DNA of 64,000 nucleotides from Bacillus changyiensis. Lineage in GTDB: Bacteria; Bacillota; Bacilli; Bacillales; Bacillaceae. The translations under genes were made by a program, and so were the position numbers. Position 1 is the first letter of the stretch; each line of letters opens with the position of its first letter. The stretch spans positions 1,302,001 through 1,366,000 of the forward strand of contig NZ_JAQFWW010000001.1 in NCBI RefSeq assembly GCF_027706145.1, given 5' to 3'. Shown here piece by piece: positions 8,777 through 19,764 of the stretch. Below the pieces are notes generated by a model. That model worked only from the letters and a program-made list of their open reading frames with translations, searched no databases and had not been told where the DNA came from.

Positions 8777-8801
8777 ATATATGTTGCACTATCAAATGAA
8801 A

Positions 8802-8834
8802 AAAACCCACCATTCCTTGTTTATGGTGGGTTTT
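8802..8834 (-). terminator. terminator of pgcA
   Basis: AAAACCCACCAT (8802-8813) and ATGGTGGGTTTT (8823-8834) form a perfect stem just beyond the pgcA stop. On the minus strand the stem ends in a T run. Confidence 0.88.
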
Positions 8835-8840
8835 CAACAA

Positions 8841-10589
8841 TCATGACCTCGCTGTTGCTTTTACAATCTCATCAATTTTCTTCATCACTTCATCTGTTAA
8901 ACGTTTGAGATGTTCATCGCTCTCTTCTTCTGTTTGGCCTTTAACTGCAAAATAAAATTTCACTTTTGGCTCTGTACCAGATGGACGAAGACAGAACCAT
9001 GATCCATCTTCAAGAAAATACTTCAATACATTTGATTGAGGTAGATCAATCATGTCTTCCTTGTTTTCCTTTAACAACATCCGTTTACTAGTCAAATAAT
9101 CCTCGGCTAAAACAACGTCTATACCAGCGATCGAATGAGGTGGCTGTTCTCTGAAAGATTTAAGAATGGCTGCTATTTGCTCAGCCCCCTCCTTACCTTT
9201 CAAAGTGAGCGATTTTAAACCTTCACGGTAATAGCCATACGTTTTATACAATTCCAGTAGTCCCTCATAAAGAGATTTACCCTGTTTTTTATAATAAGCA
9301 CATACTTCGACAGCCAAAAGTGCGGCCTGAACGGCATCCTTATCTCTCGCGAAGTCACCGATTAAATAGCCGTAACTTTCTTCATAGCCAAATTGGAAAC
9401 GATATTCACCAGATGCTTTGAATTGTTTAATTTTTTGGCCGATAAATTTAAAACCGGTCAATGTATCAATTGTATCAAGACCGAATGATGCAGCAATATC
9501 ACGCCCCATTTCGCTTGTCACAATCGATTTTAACACAACTCCATTTTGGGGAAGGATGCCTTTTTCCTGTTTTTGTGAGAGCAAATAATGAAGTAGCAGT
9601 GCTCCCGTTTGATTCCCTGTTAGGACCGTATAGCGTCCTTGGTGATCTTTAACAGCAACCCCAAGACGATCCGCATCTGGGTCTGTACCAATCAGAATGT
9701 CTGCTCCTTCTTTTTCGCCCAATTTAATCGCATATTCAAATGCAGCATGTTCTTCCGGATTTGGTGAAGTCACCGTTGAAAAGTCCGGGTCTGGAAGCTC
9801 CTGCTCAGGAACTACAGTTACATGGTCATAGCCGAGCGCTTGAAAACCTCGTCTGACCAATTTGTTGGCTGTACCATGAAGCGGAGTAAAAATCACCTTG
9901 ACTTCTGTTTCCTTGCTAAGTTCAGGATGGACAGAAATAGATGCTAGTTTGTCTAGATATGCTTGATCAATTTCATCACCGATGATTTTGATCAAGCCTT
10001 GTTCACGCAGCACATCTTCATCACCAGCTGAGATCGCCAATTCATTTTCAATCATATTCACATGATTGATAAGCCTGTCAGCATCTTCAGGAGGTAGCTG
10101 TGCTCCATCTTCACCATATACTTTATACCCGTTGTATTCAGGTGGATTGTGACTTGCTGTAACGACAATTCCGGCATATGCATTCAATTCTCTTACTGCA
10201 AAAGAAAGCTCAGGTGTCGGGCGTAGTTCGTCGAACAGATAAGTTTGAACGCCATTTTGGGCAAGAGTCTTGGCTGCTTCCATTGAAAATTCAGGTGACT
10301 TGTGGCGCGAATCGTAAGCAATGACAACCCCTCTTTTTTTTGCTTCACCACCATTTTCAGCAATATATGCTGCAAGACCAGCCGATGCTTTACGTACTGT
10401 ATAAACGTTCATTCGGTTTGGACCAGGGCCAATTTCACCACGCATACCAGCTGTTCCAAACTCGAGTTTTTTATAAAAACAATCCTCTAATTCTTTTTCA
10501 TTTTCTGCCACTTTAAGAAGAAGAGATCTTATTTCAGGGTCTAAGTTCTCCGTATTCTTCCAGCGTTCATAGCTTGTTTTCCAGCTCAT
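8841..10589 (-). CDS. pgcA: alpha-phosphoglucomutase PgcA
   Basis: PgcA interconverts glucose 6-phosphate and glucose 1-phosphate, feeding UDP-glucose for glucolipids and teichoic-acid glucosylation. The 582 residues match the family length (581 in B. subtilis). Motifs in order are [17 protein letters not shown] (substrate region), the phosphoserine loop TASHNP, the metal loop [11 protein letters not shown], the sugar loop GYEESYG and the phosphate loop [10 protein letters not shown]. The gene lies after glpD, as in B. subtilis, and has its own terminators on both sides. No transfer signs or oddities were seen. Confidence 0.96.
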   Translation of the reverse strand: MSWKTSYERWKNTENLDPEIRSLLLKVAENEKELEDCFYKKLEFGTAGMRGEIGPGPNRMNVYTVRKASAGLAAYIAENGGEAKKRGVVIAYDSRHKSPEFSMEAAKTLAQNGVQTYLFDELRPTPELSFAVRELNAYAGIVVTASHNPPEYNGYKVYGEDGAQLPPEDADRLINHVNMIENELAISAGDEDVLREQGLIKIIGDEIDQAYLDKLASISVHPELSKETEVKVIFTPLHGTANKLVRRGFQALGYDHVTVVPEQELPDPDFSTVTSPNPEEHAAFEYAIKLGEKEGADILIGTDPDADRLGVAVKDHQGRYTVLTGNQTGALLLHYLLSQKQEKGILPQNGVVLKSIVTSEMGRDIAASFGLDTIDTLTGFKFIGQKIKQFKASGEYRFQFGYEESYGYLIGDFARDKDAVQAALLAVEVCAYYKKQGKSLYEGLLELYKTYGYYREGLKSLTLKGKEGAEQIAAILKSFREQPPHSIAGIDVVLAEDYLTSKRMLLKENKEDMIDLPQSNVLKYFLEDGSWFCLRPSGTEPKVKFYFAVKGQTEEESDEHLKRLTDEVMKKIDEIVKATARS

Positions 10590-10676
10590 ATCAGACCTCC
10601 AAATGTTCTTGACTTATGTATCACAGCTTTACTATTCATTTTATCTATAAACGTTTGTTTTGTCCAAATTCTCAGC

Positions 10677-10717
10677 AAAAAAATGAAACCGCTTTTTAAA
10701 AGCGGCTTCATTTTTTT
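10677..10717 (-). terminator. terminator of glpD
   Basis: ATGAAACCGCTTTT and AAAAGCGGCTTCAT form a stem with A and T tracts on either side, just after the glpD stop at 10723. Confidence 0.88.
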
Positions 10718-10722
10718 GAATA

Positions 10723-12387
10723 TCACTTTTCGAGCGGAACAACTGCATCATGAAGCAGCTGATTCAATGCTTTTAAATGCTTGACCTTTGTGACATCGTC
10801 CCAGTTCAGTTTATCTGCCATATATTCTGTAAGTTCATCTTTATAAGTCCGAACCCAATGAATATCAAAGAATAATGCACCAGTCCTCCGCACGAAAAAG
10901 TCTGCTGGAACAACAGCCATCTCTTCCTCAATTCCATAATCCATTTCCGCCAAAATATGAACAGGAACACAGCGCTTTGCAGCTTCTTCTTTCAGTAGGG
11001 TCATTCGTTCAAATAAACGGTCTGTATTAGAACCATATCTAGAAGCTATCTGTTTAGCCGCTTGTTTTGTTAATCCGACTGCAATCCCTTCGGCTACTTT
11101 CAGCTCAATAAAGTCCTCAAGGTGCTGAGAACCACCAATATGCCCTCCAGAAATCGGCAGTGTTTTTGTTTTGCATGGTCCGAAATCTCCATATCCCTCT
11201 TCCTTCAAACTAGTTCTGATCAGATCAACGATTTGTTCAGCCATTTTTCGATAACCTGTTAATTTACCTCCAGCAATTGTGATTAAACCAGAGGCAGAAG
11301 TCCAAATTTCATCCTTACGAGAAATCTCTGACGGATCTTTTCCTTCTTCGTGTATCAATGGTCTAAGCCCTGCCCAACTCGATTCTACATCATTAGCAGT
11401 CATATTTAACTCAGGGAACATATAACGGATCGCCTCAATCAGATAATCTCTGTCACTAGTCGTCATTCGTGGATGTTCGAGATCTTCGTTATAAACGGTA
11501 TCTGTTGTTCCAACATATGCTTTACCATCCCTTGGGATAGCAAACACCATACGACCATCAGGTGTATCAAAATATACCGCTTGTTTTAACGGAAAGACTG
11601 ACTGGTCAAACACAAGGTGGACCCCTTTCGTATGTTGAAGGTGTTTACCTTCTTTTGATTGATCTTTTTCCCGTAGGCGGTCTACCCATGGTCCTGTAGA
11701 ATTGACAATTTTTTCAGCATAAACTTTGTATGTTTTCTTTGTGAAGACATCTTCAATGATGACACCGACGACTTTTCCATTTTCGTAAAGGAACTCACTT
11801 ACCTTGGCATAGTTGACAGCTTCAGCTCCAAACTTAACCGCTTCTTTTAAGACTTCAATCGTTAATCTAGCATCATCTGTCCGATATTCGACATAATAAC
11901 CTCCACCTTTTAAACCTTCCTTTTTGACAAGCGGTTCTTTTTTAAATGTCTCTTCGACGTTCAACATACTTCTACGTTCTGATGCTTTGACACCTGCTAA
12001 AAAGTCATAAACTCTAAGTCCAATCGATGTTGAGAATTTGCCAAAGGTTCCACCTTTATGCATTGGGAGAAGCATCCATTCAGGTGTTGTCACATGTGGG
12101 CCATTTTCGTAAACAATCGCCCGTTCTTTCCCAACTTCTGCAACCATTTTCACTTCAAACTGCTTTAAATAGCGAAGTCCTCCATGAACAAGCTTTGTCG
12201 AGCGGCTTGATGTACCTGCGGCAAAATCCTGCATTTCAAAAAGAGCGGTTTTCATTCCTCTTGAAGCGGCGTCCAAGGCTGTTCCAGCTCCTGTAATCCC
12301 CCCACCGACGATCAGCACATCATATTTCTGTTTTGTCATATTTGCAAGGATATTTTCCCGTTTACGACTTGAGAATAATGATTCCAT
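10723..12387 (-). CDS. glpD: aerobic glycerol-3-phosphate dehydrogenase GlpD
   Basis: GlpD is a membrane-associated FAD enzyme that oxidises glycerol 3-phosphate to dihydroxyacetone phosphate and passes electrons to menaquinone. The N-terminal dinucleotide fold [20 protein letters not shown] and the following [19 protein letters not shown] are typical. The sequence agrees throughout with B. subtilis GlpD. I chose the ATG at 12387 (555 residues) because GGAGG lies eight bases upstream and the protein then begins [11 protein letters not shown] as in relatives. The longer frame to 12492 would read through the leader terminator. Expression should depend on GlpP antitermination. Confidence 0.96.
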   Translation of the reverse strand: MESLFSSRKRENILANMTKQKYDVLIVGGGITGAGTALDAASRGMKTALFEMQDFAAGTSSRSTKLVHGGLRYLKQFEVKMVAEVGKERAIVYENGPHVTTPEWMLLPMHKGGTFGKFSTSIGLRVYDFLAGVKASERRSMLNVEETFKKEPLVKKEGLKGGGYYVEYRTDDARLTIEVLKEAVKFGAEAVNYAKVSEFLYENGKVVGVIIEDVFTKKTYKVYAEKIVNSTGPWVDRLREKDQSKEGKHLQHTKGVHLVFDQSVFPLKQAVYFDTPDGRMVFAIPRDGKAYVGTTDTVYNEDLEHPRMTTSDRDYLIEAIRYMFPELNMTANDVESSWAGLRPLIHEEGKDPSEISRKDEIWTSASGLITIAGGKLTGYRKMAEQIVDLIRTSLKEEGYGDFGPCKTKTLPISGGHIGGSQHLEDFIELKVAEGIAVGLTKQAAKQIASRYGSNTDRLFERMTLLKEEAAKRCVPVHILAEMDYGIEEEMAVVPADFFVRRTGALFFDIHWVRTYKDELTEYMADKLNWDDVTKVKHLKALNQLLHDAVVPLEK

Positions 12388-12423
12388 TTCAAAGTCCTCC
12401 CTTGTTGTCCACGGTAAGAAAAT

Positions 12424-12482
12424 AGAAAAAGAGACCACAAACAACCAAAGTAATCCCGCTACTTTGGTGTTGTGGTCTCTCC
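12424..12482 (-). terminator. glpD leader terminator, predicted GlpP antitermination target
   Basis: A long, nearly perfect hairpin (GAGACCACAA.. at 12431-12452 against ..TTGTGGTCTCT at 12460-12480) ends in TTTTT on the minus strand. It lies between the glpD promoter and the glpD start. In B. subtilis GlpP with glycerol 3-phosphate prevents termination here. The hairpin itself is seen directly; the GlpP role comes from that knowledge. Confidence 0.85.
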
Positions 12483-12514
12483 TCTTCTCCAACCGTTTCT
12501 ATTAACTTATCAAT

Positions 12515-14024
<1,510 letters not shown>

Positions 14025-14054
14025 TTATATGTCCCCCTATGTGTCTATTAAGCT

Positions 14055-14876
14055 TTAGAAATGAACCGAATTTCCCATCGTTTGTTTTTTCGTTTGAATA
14101 TAAAATCCTAACAATACAACTAATAATACTACACTAACAATCCAAAAACTGCTTGTCATATGCCCTTTAAAGACAGCATTATAGAACACGCCTCCAAACG
14201 CTCCCCCAAGAATAGGCCCTAATACTGGAATCCATGAATATCCCCAATTAGATTCCCCTTTTCCGGGAATAGGTAAAACAAAATGGGCAATTCTTGGACC
14301 TAAATCACGTGCTGGATTAATCGCATATCCAGTTGTTCCCCCTAATGAAAGGCCGATTGCCACAATTAGAAACCCAACAATCAACGGATTGAGCCCTTCT
14401 GTAAATTTGTTAGCACCAATCGCCAAAATTCCAAGTACAAGAATAAAGGTTCCTAGTATTTCGCTAAACAAATTTGCAAAAGTGTTTTTAATCGCAGGTC
14501 CTGTTGAAAATACGCCAAGCTTCGCCCCTTCATCATCTGTTTCTTTCCAATGTGGTAAGTAATGAAGAAAAATAAGTACAGCACCTAAAAAGGCGCCTAA
14601 CATTTGCGCTAAAATATAAGAAGGCACTTGTCCCCAAGGAAAATCTCCGACAAAAGCTAAGCCTACTGTGACTGCAGGATTCAAGTGCGCTCCACTAATG
14701 CCTCCAACGGCATATGCCGCCATTGCAACACCAAGACCCCAACCAAATACGATCACAATCCATCCTGATTGATGTGAAAGTGACTTCTTCAGATTCACAC
14801 CTGCACAAACCCCAGCGCCAAATACGATGAGCAGCATTGTTCCAACAACTTCCCCCCAAAATGCTGTCAAGACCAT
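14055..14876 (-). CDS. glpF: glycerol uptake facilitator GlpF
   Basis: GlpF is an aquaglyceroporin of the MIP family that lets glycerol enter by diffusion, where GlpK traps it. The 273-residue protein has six membrane helices and both pore motifs: GAHLNPAVTVG in the first half and GYAINPARDLGPR in the second, where D and R fit a glycerol-type pore. AGGAGGG precedes the ATG. The upstream leader has a terminator and a cre-overlapped promoter. It is the first gene of the glpFK operon. Confidence 0.96.
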   Translation of the reverse strand: MVLTAFWGEVVGTMLLIVFGAGVCAGVNLKKSLSHQSGWIVIVFGWGLGVAMAAYAVGGISGAHLNPAVTVGLAFVGDFPWGQVPSYILAQMLGAFLGAVLIFLHYLPHWKETDDEGAKLGVFSTGPAIKNTFANLFSEILGTFILVLGILAIGANKFTEGLNPLIVGFLIVAIGLSLGGTTGYAINPARDLGPRIAHFVLPIPGKGESNWGYSWIPVLGPILGGAFGGVFYNAVFKGHMTSSFWIVSVVLLVVLLGFYIQTKKQTMGNSVHF

Positions 14877-14951
14877 CCCTCCTAAAATCTATTAATATGT
14901 GCTTCAAATGATGAACATGAATTGTTCACCGTTTACACTGCATAAAAGACC

Positions 14952-15006
14952 ACAAAAAAACACAGCAAACCTTCTTTACATAAAATTGTAAAGAACTGCT
15001 GTGATC
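14952..15006 (-). terminator. glpF leader terminator, predicted GlpP antitermination target
   Basis: On the minus strand CACAGCAGTTCTTTAC pairs with GTAAAGAAGGTTTGCTGTG and is followed by seven T, about 75 bases before glpF. It mirrors the glpD leader hairpin, as expected for the two GlpP-controlled transcripts. Confidence 0.82.
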
Positions 15007-15041
15007 TCCAAGTCTCCATCACAATGTATTAACTTGGTAAG

Positions 15042-15070
15042 ATCGTAACGTATTTTGAAAGCGTTGTCAA
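15042..15070 (-). promoter_or_regulatory. glpFK promoter overlapped by a cre (CcpA) site
   Basis: The minus strand has TTGACA (15070-15065), a 17-base spacer and TACGAT (15047-15042). The plus-strand sequence TTGAAAGCGTTGTCAA (15055-15070) fits the cre consensus WTGNAANCGNWNNCW and covers the -35. CcpA binding would therefore block transcription when preferred sugars are present. Confidence 0.85.
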
Positions 15071-15095
15071 TATTTTTTCACAATTTATTTTTTCT

Positions 15096-15650
15096 TTAAT
15101 AATACTGTTTCCACAATTGAGTTTCAGAGGTTGTCACTGCAACAGCCCCAGCATCTAAAGCTTTTTTAACGTCTTTATCAGAGCGTATAAAACCGCCAGC
15201 AAAAATCGGAATACCCGTTCTTTCATGCACTTCCTTAATCAATTCAGGCACAACCCCGGGCAGAACCTCGATAAAATCAGGTCTATGTTTTTGTACCAAT
15301 TCAATACTTTTCATCATTGCACTCGTATCAATTAAAAACATGCGCTGAATCGCATATACTTTCTTTTGTTTTGCTTTGGCAATCACACTTGATCTTGTCG
15401 ACAAAATACCCGCTGGTTTCATTTCCTGACAAATAAACTCCGCTCCGTATTCATCATGCTTGATTCCTTGTATAAGATCAACATGAACAAGCATTTTTTT
15501 CCCCCGAAGTTTTGCAGCACTCATCACCCCTCCTAGATGTCCAAGGTGAATATCAAGAAGAACACCATATGTAAACGGGCTATCCAGAAAGATATCAAAT
15601 TGCTTCATATTGCGCACAGCTGGTAAAATATTTTGATTGTGAAAACCCAT
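15096..15650 (-). CDS. glpP: glycerol uptake operon antiterminator GlpP
   Basis: GlpP is an RNA-binding antiterminator activated by glycerol 3-phosphate. The 184-residue protein follows the family pattern: [12 protein letters not shown] at the start, [43 protein letters not shown], and the C-terminal TIM-barrel-like [23 protein letters not shown]. It lies immediately upstream of glpF on the same strand but is separated from it by the glpF promoter and leader. Its predicted targets are the two terminators at 14952-15006 and 12424-12482. Confidence 0.96.
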   Translation of the reverse strand: MGFHNQNILPAVRNMKQFDIFLDSPFTYGVLLDIHLGHLGGVMSAAKLRGKKMLVHVDLIQGIKHDEYGAEFICQEMKPAGILSTRSSVIAKAKQKKVYAIQRMFLIDTSAMMKSIELVQKHRPDFIEVLPGVVPELIKEVHERTGIPIFAGGFIRSDKDVKKALDAGAVAVTTSETQLWKQYY

Positions 15651-16061
15651 GTTTCATCCCCTCACTTCTTATCATTTGTATCTCTAAATTCTCTCAAATC
15701 AAAAAGCAAAAAAGCATAGTTTTACCACAAGCGGTACTATAACGTTTTAATCATAAAGAACCTTCTTCTCATTTTCAATCAAATTTCGTCATATCATTGA
15801 CAAAGATTGTTGGCTTCTTCTAAATTCCGACAGCATGTGGTAAACTATGAATTATCAATATTTCCCATCAAACAAAACTTCATCAACACTACATATCGAT
15901 AAATAGACGAACAAAATAGACCGTCTGACGTTTTGGATCTATGCTCAAATAAACAAGAATTTACACACTAATCTACCTGAATAAAAATTACTAATAAGTC
16001 ATTTACAAACAGCTTTCTGTCCTATATATTAGAAACATAGTAAAATTTTATAGTGAAAAAC

Positions 16062-16108
16062 CTTGCTTATCACCATGGGTCTTACAACAACGTTATCAAG
16101 CAAGTTTT
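16062..16108 (+). terminator. leader hairpin 1 before the lipoprotein gene
   Basis: CTTGCTT (16062-16068) pairs with AAGCAAG (16098-16104), extended by an AT pair after a bulge, and TTTTATT follows. It looks like a weak terminator about 80 bases before the gene start. Confidence 0.45.
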
Positions 16109-16143
16109 ATTCCCCTGAAAGTTAGGGTATTCATTTTAAAAAC

Positions 16144-16168
16144 AACAACCGGTCTAACCGGTTGTTTT
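16144..16168 (+). terminator. leader hairpin 2 just before the lipoprotein gene
   Basis: AACAACCGGT (16144-16153) and ACCGGTTGTT (16157-16166) form a perfect 10-bp stem with a CTA loop followed by TT. It ends about 10 bases before the AAGGAGG ribosome site of the gene at 16187, so it could act as an attenuator or as a terminator of upstream transcription. Confidence 0.5.
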
Positions 16169-16186
16169 GCATCATAAGGAGGAAAA

Positions 16187-17323
16187 ATGAACAGACTTAA
16201 GACCCTTTTTGTTTTATCAAGTATCCTAATTATCACATGTTCTTGTCAGCAGCAATCAGTCGAACCTCAAAAGGAAAAGATCAGCACTCATCAGGATATG
16301 ATGTTAAGAGACATTAAAAAAGGCGCTTTTATCGTTAGTTTTTCTAACATGTTAAACAGCGGTAGTGAGTTTGCAGTATATCAAGAAGATGGTGCAATAC
16401 AGGACCAGATCACATTAAAAGATCACACCGATTTGAATTCATCTGCGTCTAATCAAGACTATACCTTTTTTGCGTCAAATAGAAGTAACGACCATATTAA
16501 GATAAACAATAAAACTGGAAAGCTTGACAAGATCAATGAGAAAAGCTTGTCTAAGAAAACGGAAGATGAAGGTGCAATCTTTATTAATACTTCAGGAAAT
16601 TATGTTTTACATGATATAAACATCGGTAATACAGGTGACGGTTTACACGGTGAACTTGTTTATTGGAACAGCAAGATGAAAAAGAAAAACCATTTAATCA
16701 TAAGTGGTGAGATTGTTTCCGCACAAATAGTTGGTCAAAAGATTTACGCCATTACTAATAAAGATGATCATATGTCCATCGTACTCATCAATTCAAAAAC
16801 AAACAAACCGGAAATAAAAAAACGGATTCCTAATGAAAAAATTTATTTTCTGAATAAAAAAGACGGATTCCAAGTACTTGATGAACAAACCTTTATGCTA
16901 GCAGTAAATGACCAAGTAGAACAGAACCAAAAATCGAAAATATTACTGATAGATCAAGAGACTTTAAAAACAAAAAGAGAAATCAAAATGGAGAAAGGAT
17001 TTTTCCCTACAAAATTAAAACGAATAAAAGATGAGGTTGTTGCTGTTTCAAGCAATGGAAAAGTAACCGTTTTTGATCATTTATTCCATAAAAAACGATC
17101 ATTTAAAGTTTTCACAGGCAATGATGACTTTTCACTAGAAGATGTGAAAATAAATGATCACAATGTCTATGCGTTAACAAAAAGATTTAAAAGAGATAAG
17201 CACCATCTGATTGGAAACATCATTTCTTACAACTTAAAATCAGGAAAAAAAGAGAACACGACACCTTTAAAAGCAAATCAGGATTGGGATGTTGCTCGTT
17301 TTCAATTATTGCCCAATAAATAA
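16187..17323 (+). CDS. putative lipoprotein of unknown function
   Basis: The 378-residue protein begins with a basic, hydrophobic leader (MNRLKTLFVLSSILIITCSC). Cysteines at 18 and 20 suggest a lipoprotein signal, although neither has a textbook lipobox. The mature part is rich in Lys and in recurrent beta-strand pairs with turns such as NSKTNK and NNKTGK, where conversion of values is followed by a hydrophobic strand. I read this as a possible beta-propeller, which is inference. AAGGAGG precedes the ATG. It lies between glpP and yhcW, where B. subtilis has yhxA and yhcX, so it is accessory. I recognise no named family. Confidence 0.7.
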   Translation: MNRLKTLFVLSSILIITCSCQQQSVEPQKEKISTHQDMMLRDIKKGAFIVSFSNMLNSGSEFAVYQEDGAIQDQITLKDHTDLNSSASNQDYTFFASNRSNDHIKINNKTGKLDKINEKSLSKKTEDEGAIFINTSGNYVLHDINIGNTGDGLHGELVYWNSKMKKKNHLIISGEIVSAQIVGQKIYAITNKDDHMSIVLINSKTNKPEIKKRIPNEKIYFLNKKDGFQVLDEQTFMLAVNDQVEQNQKSKILLIDQETLKTKREIKMEKGFFPTKLKRIKDEVVAVSSNGKVTVFDHLFHKKRSFKVFTGNDDFSLEDVKINDHNVYALTKRFKRDKHHLIGNIISYNLKSGKKENTTPLKANQDWDVARFQLLPNK

Positions 17324-17330
17324 GTACGAA

Positions 17331-17358
17331 AAAGGCGGACCTTAGCGGTTCCGCCTTT
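17331..17358. terminator. bidirectional terminator between the lipoprotein gene and yhcW
   Basis: AAAGGCGGA and TCCGCCTTT form a GC-rich stem between two converging genes, with A-rich and T-rich flanks. Confidence 0.85.
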
Positions 17359-17362
17359 CACT

Positions 17363-18019
17363 TTACTGAGAGACTTTCTGAATAAGTTGTTCCAATTCCA
17401 TTTCCGCCATGGATTCTAAGCGATGGTCATATTGTTCAAAAAACAGACTTTTTGTCACCTTATTCGGAACAATTACACATTTCATTCCTGCCCGTTTTGC
17501 CGCTATTGAACCGTTGACAGAGTCTTCAAATGCAAGACATTCCTCAGGCTTTACGGCTAAACAAGTAGCTGTCTGCAAATAAAGCTCTGGATTCGGTTTG
17601 ACTTCTTTTACATCATCAGCTGTTTTAATACACTCAAAATCATCATAAAGCCCAATTTGCTTTAAATGCTGTGTGACCCACTTATAATCTGAACTTGAGG
17701 CCAGACCAATTTTTAAATCAAGCTCTTTTGCCGCTGTTATGTAAGCTTCAACCCCAGCTCGCGGTTTTTCATTTTCCATCCTTTTTAAAAAGCGCTCTTT
17801 TCGAGTATTTGTTAGTACATCATGATCCAACTTGGTTTGTAATTGCTCTTCTAAATAAGAAAATGGCTCAAATCCAGCAGCCGTCCCAATCACTTTCCCC
17901 CAAACAGACATTGGAAGATCTGAGCCGTGCTCTTGAAAGATCTCTTGAAGCACTTCATAATCATGGGTTTCTGTATCTAAGATCAGACCATCAAAATCAA
18001 AGATTATCGCTTTTATCAT
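17363..18019 (-). CDS. yhcW: HAD-superfamily phosphatase YhcW (phosphoglucomutase-like)
   Basis: The 218-residue protein has the haloacid dehalogenase motifs: I, AIIFDFDGLILDTE; II, GLASSSD; III with the conserved Lys in VKPNPELY; and IV, CLAFEDSVNGSIAAKRAG. The cap insertion between motifs I and II marks the beta-phosphoglucomutase-like subfamily, so sugar phosphates are likely substrates. I chose the ATG at 18019, which gives the start MIKAIIFDFDG shared with B. subtilis YhcW. The in-frame extension to 18055 contains the closest AAGGAG, 14 bases from this ATG, so the start is slightly uncertain. Confidence 0.9.
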   Translation of the reverse strand: MIKAIIFDFDGLILDTETHDYEVLQEIFQEHGSDLPMSVWGKVIGTAAGFEPFSYLEEQLQTKLDHDVLTNTRKERFLKRMENEKPRAGVEAYITAAKELDLKIGLASSSDYKWVTQHLKQIGLYDDFECIKTADDVKEVKPNPELYLQTATCLAVKPEECLAFEDSVNGSIAAKRAGMKCVIVPNKVTKSLFFEQYDHRLESMAEMELEQLIQKVSQ

Positions 18020-18086
18020 TCCGCTATGTCCAACTCCTTTTGCCTTTTTGCACATTTATTGTATCCTTCCTAGCACCCCCAAGCAA

Positions 18087-18115
18087 GTTCATCAGTATCA
18101 GTCCAACTGATGAAC
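18087..18115. repeat. 10-bp perfect inverted repeat between yhcU and yhcW
   Basis: GTTCATCAGT (18087-18096) and ACTGATGAAC (18106-18115) flank a nine-base spacer. No T run follows on either strand, so an operator or RNA hairpin is more likely than a terminator. Confidence 0.55.
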
Positions 18116-18201
18116 TAAGGCAGGGGCAACAAGACAACAATAGACTCACTCCTTGTTAGTATGTACAATAATGAAGATACTAACGAAGGAGAAGGACAAT
18201 C

Positions 18202-18549
18202 TTACATCACTTGGCTGTCCATATAGAAATCAGCAGATCTTAAAGGAAAATTCAGGCCACATTCATTTAACTTATGACAATTTTTATCGAAAAGATGGCG
18301 ATCTTTTAACCCCCATTGACGAGTTGACTTTGTTAATAATGTGTGTATAATTTGAAGGCTAGTCATAATCTGAAATGCTTCATCCAAAGTTCCATTGTAA
18401 TGCAATTCTTTAAAATCAAGAGTGCCCATCTGTTTCAACTCATCAATTTTTTGATCATTAAAATAAGTTGAAAACACTTGATAAAGATCAGAAGCAAGTT
18501 CCTCAATATAGATTTCCTGTTCTTCTGTTGCTGCTTTAACAATACGCAC
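18202..18549 (-). CDS. yhcU: YhcU-like protein (DUF5365 type)
   Basis: This 116-residue soluble protein begins RIVKAATEEQEIYIEELASDLYQ and resembles B. subtilis YhcU in sequence and place. It looks mostly helical and its function is unknown. I chose the GTG at 18549, eight bases after AAAGGG; an upstream in-frame GTG at 18558 overlaps that site. It lies upstream of yhcW on the same strand and diverges from yhcT. Confidence 0.8.
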   Translation of the reverse strand: MRIVKAATEEQEIYIEELASDLYQVFSTYFNDQKIDELKQMGTLDFKELHYNGTLDEAFQIMTSLQIIHTLLTKSTRQWGLKDRHLFDKNCHKLNECGLNFPLRSADFYMDSQVM

Positions 18550-18664
18550 ACATATCACCCTTTACTGTAATCTCTTCCAACAGAATATCATACAAAAATA
18601 CAGGGCAGTGAAGGTAAGTGTTTCCTTATGGCTGAATTGCTTTTTAGAGAAAGGAGTAGTTAAA

Positions 18665-19585
18665 ATGCACCAAGAAAATAACAAATTAACATTCCAATTT
18701 CAGAACGAAAATAATGGTGAACATTTGTTTGCATTTTTAAAAAAAGTAACGAAAGCTTCAAAGCCGGTCATTCAATACTGGACCCAACATCAAAAAATAA
18801 AAATAAACCAAAAAACGGAAACCCAAAACCTATTATTAAAAAGTGGGGATACAATTGAAATCGACCTTAGGGAGAATGAAGAAAGTGACTTTATTCCTGA
18901 ATACGGCGAATGTTCCGTGTTGTTTGAGGACGAACATATACTTATTGTCAATAAACCGCCTGGTATCGCAACACATCCAAATGACAAAGGACAGACAGGA
19001 ACATTAAGCAACATCATTGCATTTTATTATCAAGCAAATGGGGAAAAACGAAAAGTCCGTCATATTCACCGCCTTGATAAAGACACGAGTGGTGCAATCG
19101 TATTTGCAAAACATCGCCTTGCTCAGATTATTTTAGATGAGCAGCTTGAAAGAAAAGAGCTATCGAGAACATATATTGCCATCGCCAAAGGTAAATTTAA
19201 AAAACAAACAGGGACCATTCATCATGCCATCGGTAGAGACAGGCATCATCCTGTCAGAAGAAGGGTTTCTCCAACCGGAAAATCGGCCATTACCCATTAT
19301 GTTATAAAAGGCTATCAACAAAAAAACAACATTTCTTTATGTGAACTTCAGCTTGAAACAGGAAGAACCCATCAAATCCGTGTTCATCTTGCAAACCTTG
19401 GTCATCCTTTATTAGGAGATACACTTTACGGAGGTTCAACAAAACTTTTTCAAAGGCAAGCATTGCACGCCGCAAAAATTAGAGTCACTCATCCGATCAC
19501 AGGAGAAAAACTGGTCGTCAAGGCACCAATGCCAGACGATTTAAAAGTGGTGACTGAGCAATTGTTTGGAAAAGTAAAAATCTAG
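18665..19585 (+). CDS. yhcT: RluA-family pseudouridine synthase YhcT
   Basis: The enzyme isomerises uridine to pseudouridine in RNA; the exact position cannot be read from sequence. An N-terminal S4-like RNA-binding part (about residues 1-70) precedes the catalytic domain. That domain has the family signature HRLDKDTSGAIVFAK with the catalytic Asp, LSRTYIAIAKG, and the C-terminal ETGRTHQIRVHLANLGHPLLGD. I chose the ATG at 18665, eight bases after AAAGGAG, giving 306 residues like B. subtilis YhcT. The gene marks the left conserved border of the accessory block that follows. Confidence 0.93.
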   Translation: MHQENNKLTFQFQNENNGEHLFAFLKKVTKASKPVIQYWTQHQKIKINQKTETQNLLLKSGDTIEIDLRENEESDFIPEYGECSVLFEDEHILIVNKPPGIATHPNDKGQTGTLSNIIAFYYQANGEKRKVRHIHRLDKDTSGAIVFAKHRLAQIILDEQLERKELSRTYIAIAKGKFKKQTGTIHHAIGRDRHHPVRRRVSPTGKSAITHYVIKGYQQKNNISLCELQLETGRTHQIRVHLANLGHPLLGDTLYGGSTKLFQRQALHAAKIRVTHPITGEKLVVKAPMPDDLKVVTEQLFGKVKI

Positions 19586-19593
19586 TCCAAAAA

Positions 19594-19635
19594 AATGAAA
19601 CAAGTGAAGAAACATGTGTTGTGTTTCTTCACTTG
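19594..19635 (-). terminator. terminator of the ALAS-like operon
   Basis: CAAGTGAAGAAACA (19601-19614) and TGTTTCTTCACTTG (19622-19635) form a perfect 14-bp stem. On the minus strand it is followed by TTTCATTTTTTT, so it ends transcripts coming from the MFS gene. It may also slow transcription leaving yhcT. Confidence 0.82.
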
Positions 19636-19764
19636 CATTAAAAGGAGTTGGTGGATGCCTGCTATTATTGTGGGCTAATGCCACTATTCGGGAACTCGAC
19701 ATTGACTTTGTCGAAGCCTTGCAAAGAAAACCTAGTACTGATTTTTCAGTGCGCTCATTATATT

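Larger units (their letters stand above)
15651..16186. other. 536-base region between glpP and the lipoprotein gene
   Basis: AT-rich, with no convincing gene. The glpP promoter must lie at the left end, where TTGATT and TACAAA 16 bases apart on the minus strand are a possible match. The right end carries two consecutive hairpins, listed separately, in what would be the 5' leader of the lipoprotein gene. Confidence 0.5.

Noticed and set aside
17695-18159. Plus-strand open frame of 154 codons
   Set aside because: Antisense to the HAD phosphatase gene yhcW; no start signal and no protein-like pattern.
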